A stretch of DNA of 64,000 nt, taken from the NCBI RefSeq assembly GCF_904849725.1, contig NC_058522.1, positions 458,120,844 through 458,184,843 of the forward strand, in the 5' to 3' direction. Source of the DNA: Hordeum vulgare subsp. vulgare (Eukaryota; Streptophyta; Magnoliopsida; Poales; Poaceae). The translations under genes and the position numbers were made by a program. Shown here piece by piece: positions 23,405 to 35,623 of the stretch; the stretch's first letter is position 1, and every line of letters begins with the position of its first letter. The notes below the pieces were generated by a model. The model ran no database searches and was not told the DNA's origin. It was given only the letters and a program-made list of their open reading frames with translations.

Positions 23405-24343
23405 CTATCCACTCCACAAAAATAACATGCTTATATAAAACTTCATTTTCAGGAATTGGATCATGCATGTTGCGATTATCATTAACAATTTAATTTTCTT
23501 TGCAAAACTCTTTAAAAGGTTCATGATGCTTGATCCAATTCTCCTTAGGCATATTAAGATGTGAAGCAAAAGATTTGAGGAAATCAACAAGGATGTGAGA
23601 ATCAAGCCCAAACTTAGCACTAAACTTATTAAAACTTGCAGTTTCAACAAAGGCCTTAATGCAATCATACTCATAATTTATACCTGACTCTTTACCTTTG
23701 TCGATCTCCCAATTTTCAGTATTGTGTTGAATTCTTTCAAGGAGTTCCCATTTAGCATCAATCCTTTCGTTTGTGAAAGAACCCATAGAGGAAGCATCGA
23801 GTCAGTCTTTATCCCGTCGAGAGAGCCTCGCATAGAAATTAGTAATAATCATATCTTTGGGGGGGCATGGTTAGGACATTTTAGCATTAAAGTTTTTAGT
23901 CTCTCCCAAGCTTGAGCTATGCTCTCTTCGTCACGAGGATAGAAATTATAAACATAATTCCTATTCTCATGGACTTCATGAAGAGGATAGAACTTGGAGT
24001 AAAAGAGAGACTGAATCTCTTCCCAATCCCGTAGGTGAGAATCTTCTAGTAGCCTATACCATTCCAATGCTTTTCCTTCCAGTGACAAGGCAAATAATTT
24101 CCTCATGACTCCATCTCTTGTCAAACCTAAAATCTTAAACAACTCACAAAGTTCTGTAAGTTTCAACAAATGATCACTAGGACTAATTGTTCCATCTCCT
24201 GCATAACAATCCTTCGTAATCATTTCAATTATCCCAAGTGGTATTTTGAATGGGATACATTCAGTAGGTGGAGGAGACTTCTCTACCACGGGTGTGGTAA
24301 AGCCGCCTTCCCCAAGTAGCGAACTAAGAGTGCAGTTTTCCAT
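23405..24343 (-). pseudogene. Element E gag
   Basis: Retrotransposon gag protein, expected to form the virus-like particle shell. The start MENCTLSSLLGEGGF at 24343 is followed by the retrotrans_gag signature around residues 75-150: ALEWYRLLEDSHLRDWEEIQ, LFYSKFYP, SIAQAWERLKTLML. The frame stops at 23849. A second frame (23786-23490) continues with MGSFTNERIDAKWELLERIQ and FSAKFGLDSHILVDFLKSFA, also familiar from Triticeae gypsy gag proteins, so at least one lesion lies between. No zinc knuckle or protease is visible downstream. Confidence 0.7.
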
Positions 24344-24423
24344 AAGCCTAACTGGTGAAAATAAAAACAAGAAACGAAAAGATTTAATTGCAAGATCTAA
24401 ATATATACCTTCAAGCACTCACC

Positions 24424-24441
24424 TCCCCGGCAACGACACCA
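24424..24441 (-). other. Element E primer-binding site
   Basis: On the minus strand TGGTGTCGTTGCCGGGGA begins nine bases after the LTR end. It is the Asp-tRNA-type PBS seen in the other gypsy elements here, with two differences. Confidence 0.8.
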
Positions 24442-24450
24442 GAAATAGCT

Positions 24451-25878
24451 TGATGTCTACGCACGCTTCTATTCTTGTAGACTATGTTGGGCCTCCAAGC
24501 GCATAGGTTTGTAGGACAGCAACAATTTCCCTCAAGTGGATGACCTAAGGTTTATCGAACTCAGGGAAGTAGTGGTTGAAGACGCTCTCTCTCAAGCAAC
24601 CCTGCAATTAAGATACAAGAAGTGTCTTGTGTCCCCAACACATCTAATACAATTGTTAGTTGTATAGGTGCACTAGTTCGGCGAAGATATGGTAAAATAT
24701 GGGTGATAGGTGTGGCAAAGCAAGGTAATATAAATCTGAAATAAAAATGGCAACAAGGTAGCTAGTGACAAAAGTGAGCATAAACGATGTAACAATGGTG
24801 AGAAACAAGGTCGAGGCTTCATACTTTCACCAGTGGCAACTCCCAACAACATTAACATAGTCTAATCACATGATATTTCCACTAAAACATGCAATGGAGA
24901 TGTACTCATAGGTCATTCCTTTGTGATCAAGAGAGGACGAGAATTATGTAGGGCTACAAAAGCACACCTCAAAGTTCGTAGTTCTCATCTATGGATTTCC
25001 CAATGTCACCGCGGCCATCCAAAGAGAGTACCACAATCACCACAACATATCTCAAGGATAGTCAAAGACAAGCACCAAGAGACTCTCAATCTTCAACCAA
25101 TTCACAGTAGAGGAAATCACTCATGAAAATATTCTTCTAATCCATGTCCAATAGACCGCTGTCACCATGGTCTCGGGGATTATACTAGACAAGATCAATT
25201 GAGTACATCAATCCAGTACATAGAAGAAGGGGAAACATCATGGGATCACCCTAGATTAACATAGCCTATGATCATAATTAAGATCACATCCTATAGAAGA
25301 CCTCAGCCCCGAGGAGGAACTACTCCTGCTTCATGGAGGGAGGAAGCAACGTCGATGGAGATGAATCCGGGGGCACTTCCCCGTCCCGGTAGGGTGCCAG
25401 CACAGGAATTCTGGTCCCCCAAAACTTGATGGCGATGGCGGCGGAGATCGGAATTGCTTCTTGAGAAAAGGGTTCGGGAATCAGCATTTCCTCCACGGGG
25501 GTAAACATAGGAGCCAAGGTAGGGCACCAGAGGAGGTGGGACCCACCCAGGCAGCCTGTTGGCGCGACGAGGGGCCAGGCCACGCCGGGTGGTCGCCTGG
25601 GTGGCCCGTGGCCCCCCTCTAGCCCATCTTCAATGATCTTCGGGATCCTGTCATGCTGATTTTATATATTTTTTCTGGAATTTTTGGAGCTTCCGGAAAT
25701 TGGGTAAAAGCCCTTGCAAAAAAGACATCAACAGACAGAAACTGGCACTGGGTGCACTAAGATAGTAGGTTAGTCCAAATATGTGAAAAATGATATAAAA
25801 GTGTTGCAAAACATATAACAATGTCACCTAAAAGAGCATGGAACAAGCAGACATTATAGATACGTTAGGGACGTATCA
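24451..25878 (-). repeat. Element E 5' LTR
   Basis: A 1,428-bp LTR with termini TG..CA, next to the PBS. Compared with the 3' LTR it shows scattered substitutions and a deletion near 25282. Confidence 0.9.
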
Positions 25879-25883
25879 GCAGT

Positions 25884-26368
25884 GCGAGTGTTGAACATGC
25901 TCCTGCACAATTTTCTGCTGACGAGGTCATAGCTTTTGGTGGCATTCCGAATCCGATGACCACTGACAGAAGGTCCAGTCATAGGATCCAGACTCAACCA
26001 GATGCGGATGACATGCAGATGGGAAGTGCGATGCGGGCACAAAAATGTGTTACGTCGAGAATTCGAGAGGTATGTCTATTAACAAGGCACATTCGATTCT
26101 TCATTTTTCGCCTCCAGATATTTTGGATAACACTAATTGTGTTGGGGTGTCATTGGGCAACACAAGTAAAGAAATTTCAAAATATATTCATGAGCTGATT
26201 GACTTAGAGGTTGATAGGGCTTTGGACATAGTTCAGAATTTACCTGCTCTGAAACCAATGAAAGACTCCGAGATCAATGAACTTGGGGTGCTTAATTCTC
26301 TTTGTGAGGATCTTGCCCCGATGGCTGATCAGGAGAGGAGGAACAATGTTTCTCGGATGGGTGCTTGA
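25884..26368 (+). pseudogene. LINE ORF1, C-terminal continuation
   Basis: After the right TSD of E the LINE resumes with SVEHAPAQFSADEVIAFGGI and later SPPDILDNTNCVGVSLGNTS, followed by a helical segment ending before the stop near 26367. It continues the ORF1 C-terminus interrupted at 17578. A frame change lies near 26045. Confidence 0.6.
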
Positions 26369-26531
26369 CTTCTATCCAGCCTAATGTTGTTGGTTCACCA
26401 CAACCTGGTTATGTGGATCAGGATGTAGGGATAGATAAACCAAAACGACCTTGGAAACGGAAAGTGTATCCGGTTTCTGCGGTGCATAGAAGTGCTAGAT
26501 TCAGGACTGCTAAAAAATTATATGACGAAAT

Positions 26532-29308
26532 ATGAGAGGATTTTTTTGGAATAGCAGAGGTCTAAAGGACTTGGCTAAAATAAGGTTCCTAGCAGAGGCT
26601 ACTTTAAAGCATAAGCTTGATTTTATCGCGCTGATGGAGACAGGGCACGATAATTTTACCTCTCAGTTTCTAAACACTTTATCAGGAGGTGTTGATTTTG
26701 ATTGGCACTGTTTCCCTCCAAGAGGAAGGTCCGGTGGGATTTTACTTAGAGTTAGATGTGACACACTCCAGGTGCGAGAAGTTCTGTTGGGGGAGTTTGT
26801 GGTCAAGTTTAGGGTTCGGTCTAAAAGTGATGGTTTTCAATGGGCTCTCGTTGCTGTGTACGGTGCAGCCCAGACGGGGCTCAAGCCGGATTTTCTGGCT
26901 AATATGGTCCGGATTTGTGATGAAAAATTACCTCTACTTGTTGGGGGTGATTTTAATATTATCTAGAGGAGTGATGAAAAGAATAACGATAATTTTGATG
27001 GCAGATGGCCATTTATGTTTAACACAATTATCGAGAACCTGGACCTCAGGGAGATTGAACTCTCGGGTAGGAAATTCACCTCGGCTAATTCTTTACATAA
27101 CCAAACCTTCGAAAAGCTATACTGGGTCCTTAGCATCAAATGGGAATAGAAGTTCCCGTTCGTAACTGTCCACGCGCTTCAAAGAGTGATTTCCGACCAC
27201 ACTCCACTTCTGCTGGATTCCGGTGATGCAAATCATATGGGGAATAAGAACGGTTTCTATTTTGAAACATGATGGTTCATGAGAGAGGGATTCACTGATA
27301 TGATCGCTAGGGAATGGACTAAGGAGATGGGTGGGAGGTCCAACATCGAAAGATGGCTAAATAAGATCAGACATCTTCAACAATTCCTGCGAGGATGGGC
27401 CAAGAATGAATTTGAGATTTATAAGGATGAGAAGGACAGGCTTCTCAAACTTATCGATGATCTTGATCGCAAAGCCGAGACCTGTTTATTAGATGCAAAT
27501 GAAAGGGCATCGAAAAACGAGGCTGAATAGAGAGTGCGAGTACTCCTTAGAGAGGAGGAAATGAAATGGGCACTCAAGGCTAAAGTGCGGGGCATTGTTC
27601 ACGGTGACGATAACACTAAATTTTTTCATTTGATTACAAATGGAAAGCATAGAAAAATAGAATTTTACAGCTCGAGCAAGATGAGGGTACAATCGTAGGT
27701 CACGAGAGCCTAAAATTGTACATCTCGGATTCCTATAAATAACTGTTTGGGGCTCCAGACCATAGTTTTGTCTCTATGGATGAGCAAAAGGTGGCGGATA
27801 TTCCTCAACTCGGTGATATCGATAATGAGATCTTATTCGCTCCTTTTACGGAGAAAGAGGTGCTTGATACCATTGGACAAGTGAAGAGTAACAAAGCTCC
27901 AGGATCGGATGGGTTTCCGGCTGATTTTTATAAGAAATGTTGGCATATAATTAAAAATGACCTTATGCCAATGTTTCGAGACCTGTTTAATGGGCACTTA
28001 CAGCTCTTCCAATTGAATTTTGGCACCATAACGCTATTGCCAAAGAAGGAGGGGCAGCGTGTATTGAACAATTTCGTCCTATTTGCCTGCTTAATGTTAG
28101 CTTCAAGATTTTCACAAAGGTGGGAACTAATAGGTTGACTAAGATTTCCCATTCGTTGGTGCAATCAACTCAGACAACTTTCATGCCTGGACGCAACATT
28201 CTAGAGGGGGTGGTTGTTCTGCATGAGAGCTTACATGAAATTCACTCGAAGAAACTAGATGGAGTTATCTTCAAGGTGGATTTTGAAAAAGCATACGATA
28301 AAGTCAAATGGTCTTTCTTACAGCAAACCTTACATATGAAGGGGTTCAACGAGCTTTGGAGGAAGCATGTCGACTGCTTTATAAAAAAAGGGAGTGTCGG
28401 TATTAAAGTGAATGATGATGTTGGTCACTTCTTCCAGACACTGAAGGATATCAGACAAGGGGACCCTATGTCTCCTATTTTATTCAACATTATTGCAGAT
28501 ATGTTGGCAATAATGATTTGGAGAGCTAATAAGGAAGATCTGGTAGGTGGACTCGTACCACATCTAGTGGATGGGGGTGTCTCAATCCTATAGTATGCGG
28601 ACGATACATTCTTTTTATGGACCATGATTTAGACAAGGCCAGAAACATGAAATTCATCTTATGCTTATTTGAGTAGCTATCTGGTTTGAAGATAAACTGC
28701 AATAAAAGTGATTTCTTCTGCTTCAGAAAGGCCAAAGCTGAATAAGAAACTTACAACCAACTGTTCGATTGTGAAAGTGAAAAATTACCTTTTTCTTATT
28801 TAGGCATTTCTATTCACCACCGAAAGCTAACAAATAAGGAGTGGAAATGTATCGAGGCTCAGTTTGAAAGAAAGCTGAGTTGCCGGAAAGGCAACTTCTA
28901 TCCTATGAGGGGCAGTTGATACTTGTTAATTCAATATTAACGAACATGCCAATGCTCCTCCTATCTTTTTTCGAGATACCGGTTGGGGTGCGAAAAAGTT
29001 TGGATTTCTATCGGTCCCGTTTCTTCTCGCAGAGTGATGATATCAAGACCAAGTATAGGCTTACTAGATGGGACATCATCTATAGACCGAGGGAGCAAGG
29101 GGGTTTAGGAATTGAGAATTTAGAGGTTAAAAACAGATGTCTGCTCACTAAGTGGCTATACAGACTGTTTGTTGAAAGCAAAGGAATGTGGGTACAAATT
29201 CTTATGAACAAGTACTTACAAATTAAGACCTTAGCGCAGGTTACTGCTATACCAAGTGATTCTCCCTTTTGGAAGGGATTGATGCGTACTAAAGTAGCCT
29301 TTTTTTGA
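26532..29308 (+). pseudogene. LINE ORF2: endonuclease and reverse transcriptase, broken
   Basis: This encodes the retrotransposition enzyme. The AP-type endonuclease starts MRGFFWNSRGLKDL, has IALMETGHDNF and LLVGGDFNII, then TAG at 26964, and further on RVISDHTPLLLDSG with the catalytic Asp-His pair. The frame continues through TGA at 27270 and TAG at 27528. After frameshifts the RT gives SNKAPGSDGFPADFYKK, FKVDFEKAYDKVKW, RQGDPMSPILFN and, behind a TAG at 28591, the catalytic YADDT. RDIIYRPREQGGLGI-like thumb residues (here WDIIYRPREQGGLGIENL) run to VAFF at 29308, where element B is inserted. Many stops and three or more frameshifts make it inactive. Confidence 0.85.
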
Positions 29309-29314
29309 GAGGAG

Positions 29315-30080
29315 TGATACGTCTGCAACGTACCTACTTTTCCGAACTCTTTTGCCCTTGTTTTGGACTCCAATTTGCATGATTTGAATGGAACTAACCC
29401 GGATTGACGTTTATTTCAGCAGAATTGCCATGGTGTTGTTTTTGTGCAGAAATATAAGTTCTCGGAATGTCCTGAAAATTTACGAAGATTTTTCTGGAAT
29501 AAAAGAAAAATACCTGCGCAAAGATCCACCGGAGGAGGTGGACCAGTGGGCCACAAGCCCACAGGCCGCGGCCACCCCCCTTGGCCGCGCCGTGAGGGCT
29601 TGTGGGGCCCACATGGCTCCACCGCCCCCAAACTCAGCTCTATATCTTCCGTCTCGCCAGGAAAAAATTAGAGAGAAGGTTTCATCGCGTTTTGCGATAC
29701 GGAGGCGCCGCCACATCCTGTTCTTCATCTGGAGGGCAGATCTGGAGTCCGTTTCGGGCTCTAGAGAGGGGAAATCGTCGCCATCATCATCATCAACCTT
29801 TCTCCATCAACAATTCCATGATGCTCTTCATCGTTCGTGTGTAATCTCATCGTAGGATTGCTGGACGGTGATGAGTTGGATGAGATCTATCATGCAATCG
29901 AGTTAGTTCTTGACGGGGATTGATCCCTAGTATCCACTATGTTCTAGATTGATGTTGCTACTACTTGGCTATGCTTAATGCTTGTCACTAGGGCCCGAGT
30001 GCCATGCTTTTAGATCTGAACCTATTATGTTGTCGCCAATATATGTGTGTTTTAGATCCTATCTTGCAAGTTGTAGTCAC
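29315..30080 (+). repeat. Element B 5' LTR, left part
   Basis: It begins TGATACGTCTGCAACG and matches the 3' LTR from 47877. It ends with GTCAC (30076-30080), the target duplication of element C, and the LTR resumes at 40434. It contains a TATA-like CTCTATATCTTCC at about 29638. Confidence 0.88.
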
Positions 30081-30216
30081 TGATTCCGTGATAGCAGACC
30101 TTCCCCGGCAACGGCGCCAGAAAAATGCTGATTCCGTGACAGCAGACCTTCCCCTGCAATGGCACCAGAAGAATGCTGCTAGCACTCTCCGGCAATCGAA
30201 ACTAGAAGAATGTTGT
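30081..30216 (-). repeat. Three PBS-plus-leader modules at the end of C's 3' LTR
   Basis: The units are 30081-30128, 30129-30176 (48 bp each) and 30177-30216 (40 bp, more diverged). Each, read on the minus strand, has a TTCTGGYGCC..GGGG-like PBS core. The two 48-bp units then carry GGTCTGCT..CACGGAATCA, and all three end in or near CA. The unit nearest the LTR end contains a perfect TGGCGCCGTTGCCGGGGA. Confidence 0.85.
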
Positions 30217-31823
30217 TGACGGCCCACCAGCGCGTGGGATCGCAACAGTTTTCGAGGGTAGAGTATTCGACCCAAATTTGTTGGTACGCCTATAGGAGGT
30301 GAGAGGATACTCTCAAGTATTACCAGTTGAATGTGTCAGATTCAACCACACCTGAAAGATTAGTATCTGCAAGCAAAGTAATAACAGCAAAGTAGTATGA
30401 TAACAACGGTGTCAGAAACGATCTGTTGATGGCAGACTATTCCTAACGATTGTATCAATGGCGCCAAGTTGCCCGTTGACGGAAATTGTCTTTTCCCGTC
30501 AACGTCCAGCGTACCAAAATTGTAGCAGGTAGCAGCAGTGTAACGAGTAATAGCAGTGGAAGGAACAACATTAGTGACAACAATAGCAAGTAGCAACAGT
30601 AGCAATCAAGAGTAGTAGCAATAGTAGCAGCAGAGCAAGACAAGTAAAAGCAGCAGAGCAAGACAAGTAACAGCAGCACAGCAAGACAAGTAACAACAGC
30701 AGTAGGACAAACTCGTAGGCAATGGGTCGGTGATTTGTTTGGATGATATTCATCATGCAACAACTATAACATGGAGAGATATGTGGCTAGCTCCCGTTCG
30801 TCAATGTGATGTAGGCATGCATTCCGTGTGTCGTCATACGTGCTTAGGGAAAAGAACTTGCATGACATCTATTGTCAATCCCTCCCATGGCAGCGGGGTC
30901 CAAAAGGAAACTACGGGATATTAAGGTTCTCCTTTTAATAAAGAACCGGACCAACGCATTAGCACTTGGTGAACACATGGACTCCTCAAACTATGGTCAT
31001 CACCGGGAGTGGTTCCGGTTATTGTCACTCCGGGGTTGCCGGATCATAACACATAGTAGGTAACTACAACTTGCAAGATCGGATCTAAAACACACATATA
31101 TTGGTGACAACATAATAATTTCAGATCTGAAATCATGGCACTCGGGCCCTAGTGACAAGCATTAACCATGGCAAAGTAGTAGCAACATCAATCTCAGAAC
31201 AGAGTTGGTACTAGGGATCAATCCCCGTCAAAACTAACTCGATTACATGATAGATCTCATCCTACTCATCACCGCCCAGCGAGCCTACGAATAGATTACT
31301 CACGAACAACGAAGAGCTTCATGGAATTGGAGAGGGAAGAAGGTTGATGATGACGATGGCGATGATTTCCCCTCTCCCGAGCCCAAAACGAACTCCAGAT
31401 CTGCCCTCCAGATGAAGAACAGGTTGTGGCGGCGCCTCCGTATCGCAAACGCGACGAAATCTTCTCTCTTGATTTTTTCTGGGACGAAAGTGAACTTATA
31501 GAGCTGAGATTGGGGGCGGAAGAGCCATGTGGGCCCCGCAAGCTTGCCATCCGCCACCAGGGGGGTGGCGGTGGCAGGGCTTGTGACCCACTGACCCACC
31601 CCCTCAGGTGGATCTTTGCGCAGGTATTTTTCATATTTTCCAAAAATATTCCCCGTAAATTTTCAAGACGTTCCGAGAACTTAGATTTCTGCACAAAAAT
31701 AACACCAAGGCAATTCTGCTGAAAACAACGTCAGTCCAGGTTAGTTCCATTCAAATCATGCAAATTAGAGTCCAAAACAAGGGCAAAAGAGTTTGGAGAA
31801 GTAGATACGATGGAGACGTATCA
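30081..31823 (-). repeat. Element C 3' LTR (1,743 bp)
   Basis: On the minus strand it runs from TGATACGTCTCCATCG at 31823 to ACGGAATCA at 30081 and is closely similar to 38681-40428. The last 136 bp (30081-30216) are the PBS-like modules. The conventional family end, GGGCCGTCA, lies at 30217. Confidence 0.88.
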
Positions 31824-33764
31824 ACTCCCCCAAGCTTAAAACCTTGCTCGTCCTCAAGCAACTCAGTTGACAAACTGAGAGAGAAAGAAAAACTTTGACA
31901 AACTCTGTTTGATCTTGTTGTTGCGACTATGTCTAACTCATAACCAGAATTTCACCAAGATCACAAGTTAACCACGTAAGCAAGTGACACAAAGGTCTCA
32001 CGGTAAACTAATATCAATGGCATAATGAACTAACGAGCAAATAATAATGAGGTTCGAATACCAACACTTCAATCAAAACAAGCATGAAGCAATATGAATA
32101 GGTGGTATCTCGCTAGCTCTTTCTGAGACCGCAAAACATAAATGCAGAGCACTTTCAAAGATCAAGGGCTGACTAAACATTGTAATTCATAGCAACGAAG
32201 ATCCATTCATAGTCATACTCAATATCAATCAAAAGCAAAGAATAAAAATGACAGAGGTGCTCTCTAATTGGTGCTTATATAAGAGGAGGATGACTCAACA
32301 GGAAAATAAATAGACAGGCCCTTCGCAGAGGGAAGCATTGATTTGCAGAGGTGCCAGAGCTCAAGCTTTGAAAACAAAGATAATAATTTTGGGTGGCATG
32401 CTTTCATTGTCAAAGCAATGACCAAGAGTTCTCAATATCTTCCATGCTACTCATGCTATAGGCGGTTCCCAAACATAAAAGTAAAGTTTTAACTCCCCCA
32501 CCACCAATCAATCACACTCCATGGCTAGCCGAATCCTCGGGTACCGTCCATACTAACATCAATCCGGGGGGAGTCTTGTTTTACAGTTATTTTTTAGATT
32601 TAAGCGTGGAACTGGGCATTCCAATTACCGGCCCCTTTCTCGTGAATGATAGTGAATAAACACATGTCGAGGATAACACTCCTAGCATGGAAGATACCAA
32701 TAGCCCCCTGTCACCACATGAGCGGTTCGGGCATGCAAAACAGATTATTTCTTGAAGGTTTAGAGAGTGGCACATGCAAATTTACTTGGAACGGCAAGTA
32801 GATACTGCAAATAGGTAGGTATGGTGGACTATCATGGAAAAACTTTTGGGTTTATGGAAGTGGATGCACAAGCAGTATTCCGCTTAGTACAAGTGAAGGC
32901 TAGCAAAAGACTCGGAGGCGACCAACTAGAGAACGACAACAGTCATCAAGATGCAAAGAGTTTGACTAACATTGAATGCAAGCATGAACAGGATATAAAT
33001 CACCATGAACATGAACATCATCGAGGCTATGTTGATTTTGTTTCAACTACATGCATGAACATGCGCCAAGTCAAGCCACTTGAATCATTCAAAGGAGAAT
33101 ACCATCCTATCATACTACATCATAGTCATCTCAAAATCTATGTTGGCATTCAAGACAAACCATTATAAACTCTCAGCTAAATAAGCATGGCATCAGAAAC
33201 AATGATCTCTAAGTTGTCATTGCAAACATGGTTCTCTCACAAGAAAGCTGAATCTGGGTTGACAAGCTAGTCATATTTACAAAAACAAAATAGATAGAGT
33301 TCATACGAGCTTTTCAGTCTCAGTCACTTCATCATATATCATCATTATTGCCTTTCACTTGCACGATCGAATGATGAGAACAATAATAAGAGTGCTTGTG
33401 CATTGGACTAAGCTGAATCTGCAGGCAAACACAAAGGAGAAGACAAAGTAATATGACTCTTTGAAAGCTAAACAGGTATGCATGCAAGAACCACTAAACA
33501 TTGTAACCAATATCTTCTACCTTGACCCAAAGAAAAGGAAAACTATTTACACGGGAAAGCTCCCAACAAGCAAAAGAAGAAATATTTTTTTTTGGGTTTT
33601 CTCAAAAGGACACAAAACAAGAAAACAAGAAAACGAAAATAAACTAGCATGGATAATACAGTGGCAAGTGTGAACACCGGCTAACAAAATGAAAGCATAA
33701 GCATGAATGTAAAGTCGATGAGAACACATACTCCCTAAAGCTTAGGCTTTTGGCCTAGCTTGAT
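31824..33764 (-). other. Element C non-coding 3' region
   Basis: About 1.9 kb between the ATHILA ORF remnant and the 3' LTR, homologous to 45925-47876 of element B. The polypurine tract AAGCTTGGGGGAGT (minus) directly precedes the LTR. No gene is supportable, apart from a 62-codon frame at 32587-32775 also present in B. Confidence 0.65.
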
Positions 33765-34831
33765 CTACTCCCATGGTGGGAAATCACCAGCTCCGGGATA
33801 CTCCGGAGCAGACTGTGGATGCCACTGCTGTGTGAGCTCCTCTGGATCCCACTGATAAACTGGCGTCTGGTACTCGACTGACGGCTCGGGCACGGGCACA
33901 TGTGGTTGGGCCAAGCCCCAATATGCGTAGATGTCCGAGGGCATAATAGTGTACCTGCCTGCATGAAGATCGAACAAAGAAGGAGCAGGAAAAGTAATAG
34001 TCTCTCGAGTACCCTAACTAAATACCAGGTTATAAATCATCCGTCTACTAGCATCCCTATCCAGAAAATCATGGCAAACCATGCTGTCATAATCCAGATA
34101 TTTCTCAGGGAGAAGCATCTCTCCTTCCTCTCCTAGTCTAATGGGTATCTCAAAGTGTCTGGCAAGACGGGTAGCATAGATACCTCCATAGACGAAACCC
34201 TTGGAACGGTTGGTGTTCAACCGCTGGGCTACTATAGCACCTAGGCTATAAGTCTTATCGTTATAAAGGCCTTCGCGCAAAACCGCAAGGTCTAGAGAAC
34301 TAACTGATCCAGCCTCCCCACGCCAATCAAACATTTTCCCATAAATAGTGATAAGTACCGAAGCACAGGAAAATGTATGCTAGCAATTCTAGCGCGAGAC
34401 ACTCCTCTCTCCTCTCCAACATCAATAGTACCAATGAAATCCTCCAAGTCTCGTGGACGAGGGTCATGGATATCCCCAACATAAGGTAATTTGCATACAT
34501 TGCAAAAATCCTGTAGCGTCATGCACTAGGGAACATCGTATATCATGAACTCAACCATGGGAGGATTCTTCCTTGGATAAAAGTTGAAGCTTTGATCGAA
34601 AATATTGGTGAGGAGGAGGTATTGTGAGCACTTATCTGCAACGAACGCAGTAAGACCTGCGTTCTCCACCAAGTAATAAAAGTCTTCATAAAGCCCAGCG
34701 GCGCGCAAAAATTCATCACTTGGCCACTCGCACGCTCTAACTTCTGTGACTCGAGGGACTACGTACTTGGGGTGGTTCTTCTCATCCTCCTTGGGGTTAC
34801 GGCTTGAAGAGCCTCTCAAGAACCTCCTCAT
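33765..34831 (-). pseudogene. ATHILA ORF of element C, broken
   Basis: The minus-strand homologue of the intact ORF at 44902 in B. The N-terminus MRRFLRGSSSRNPKEDE leads to RACEWPSDEFLRAAGLYEDF, and a TAG at about 34524 interrupts it. MTLQDFCNVCKLPYVG and IASIHFPVLRYLSLFMGKCL follow. A frameshift between about 34335 and 34290 leads to LGAIVAQRLNTN and YGGIYATRLARHF, a stop at 34011, and a last piece with SLFDLHAGRY to the end at 33765. It belongs to the ATHILA ORF-1 family (PF03078 as I recall). The role in the plant element is unknown. It is clearly inactive in this copy. Confidence 0.7.
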
Positions 34832-35164
34832 TGTTTCCTTTTTCTAGGCGTGAAAAATTCTGAAATTTTTAGAGACTTCGAAAGAAAAGTGAATAAAGAT
34901 TAACCCAACTTGTAGCAACTACTCCTACTAGTGCCTAGAGACCGTATCACACACTAAAACTACTTGGGACCAGCTAAAATCAACATTTCTAGCTCAAGAA
35001 CAGGGTCACCAAGGTAGCAAGAATACACGAAGGATAAAGCACTAGAGCAAAAACTAATTGGACCAATGGAGGAGTCACTTACCAAGGAGTAATTTCCCCA
35101 AAACGGTTCGGAGAATGGTGCTTTGAGCAAGGAGATCGAAAATCACAGCCAAATGAGCAAGAAC

Positions 35165-35420
35165 ACAGGTTTGAGCTGTGATTTTTTTGGAGGTGGAAGA
35201 AGAGGATGGGAGCTGGAATGAGTGGAGGGGGTCCCTGTGGGCCCCACAAGCTTGCTAGCCGCCACCAGGGGGGTGGCGGTGGCAGGGCTTGTGGTCCACT
35301 GGTTTGGCCCCCAGGCCAGCTCTCAGGCCCAATATTTTTCAAATATTCCAGAAAAATCATACTAAATTTTCAGGACCATCACAGAACTTTTATTTTCGAG
35401 GTATTTTTCTCCGGGACGCT
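35165..35420 (-). promoter_or_regulatory. LTR-promoter-like module upstream of C's ATHILA ORF
   Basis: This non-coding stretch resembles the element's own LTR between 40035 and 40310. The shared blocks on the plus strand are CCCCACAAGCTTGC, GCCACCAGGGGGGTGGCGGT and GGCAGGGCTTGTGG, then FOLDED AT-rich DNA ending in a TATTTTTC tract. It lies between the protease end (35624) and the ATHILA ORF start (34831), where a second promoter would be useful. A GTAAGTGACTCC donor-like site follows on the minus strand near 35087. Confidence 0.5.
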
Positions 35421-35623
35421 AAAACAGAAAACAGGAAAAGCAAAACTAAATCTATCATTTTTCTTCTAAGCAACAGAAAATGAAAGCTCAAAACAAAGGT
35501 ATGTGACTCTTTGATTCATCCATTTCATGGTCATCGAAAGAAATCCGTCAATGGGGTTGATCAAGTCGTCATGACAAAACCTTCTCGAATCGCAAGAGAG
35601 AATGGAGAATTTTCAAATAGCCA

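Larger units (their letters stand above)
17579..25878 (-). mobile_element. Element E: Ty3/gypsy LTR retrotransposon, gag only
   Basis: A complete 8.3-kb element in minus orientation. It begins TGATACGTCCC on the minus strand at 25878, ends ..GACATCA at 17579, and has TSD GCAGT on both sides. The PBS (TGGTGTCGTTGCCGGGGA) lies next to the right LTR and a purine-rich AAGCTTGGAGATG next to the left LTR, which fixes the orientation. It encodes a gag-like protein and one further ORF. I find no RT, RNase H or integrase motif, so it is non-autonomous. It is inserted in LINE ORF1. Confidence 0.88.

Noticed and set aside
30360..30763. Leu-rich minus-strand frames of 60-100 codons resembling membrane proteins (also 38961-39365)
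   Set aside because: They come from GCAGTAACA-type simple repeats in the LTRs of element C, not from conserved genes.
31296..31722. Overlapping frames with proline and tryptophan runs, repeated at 39898-40327 and 47950-48412
   Set aside because: LTR promoter regions translated in several frames. The similarity reflects LTR homology, though it led me to the internal module at 35165 and 44330.
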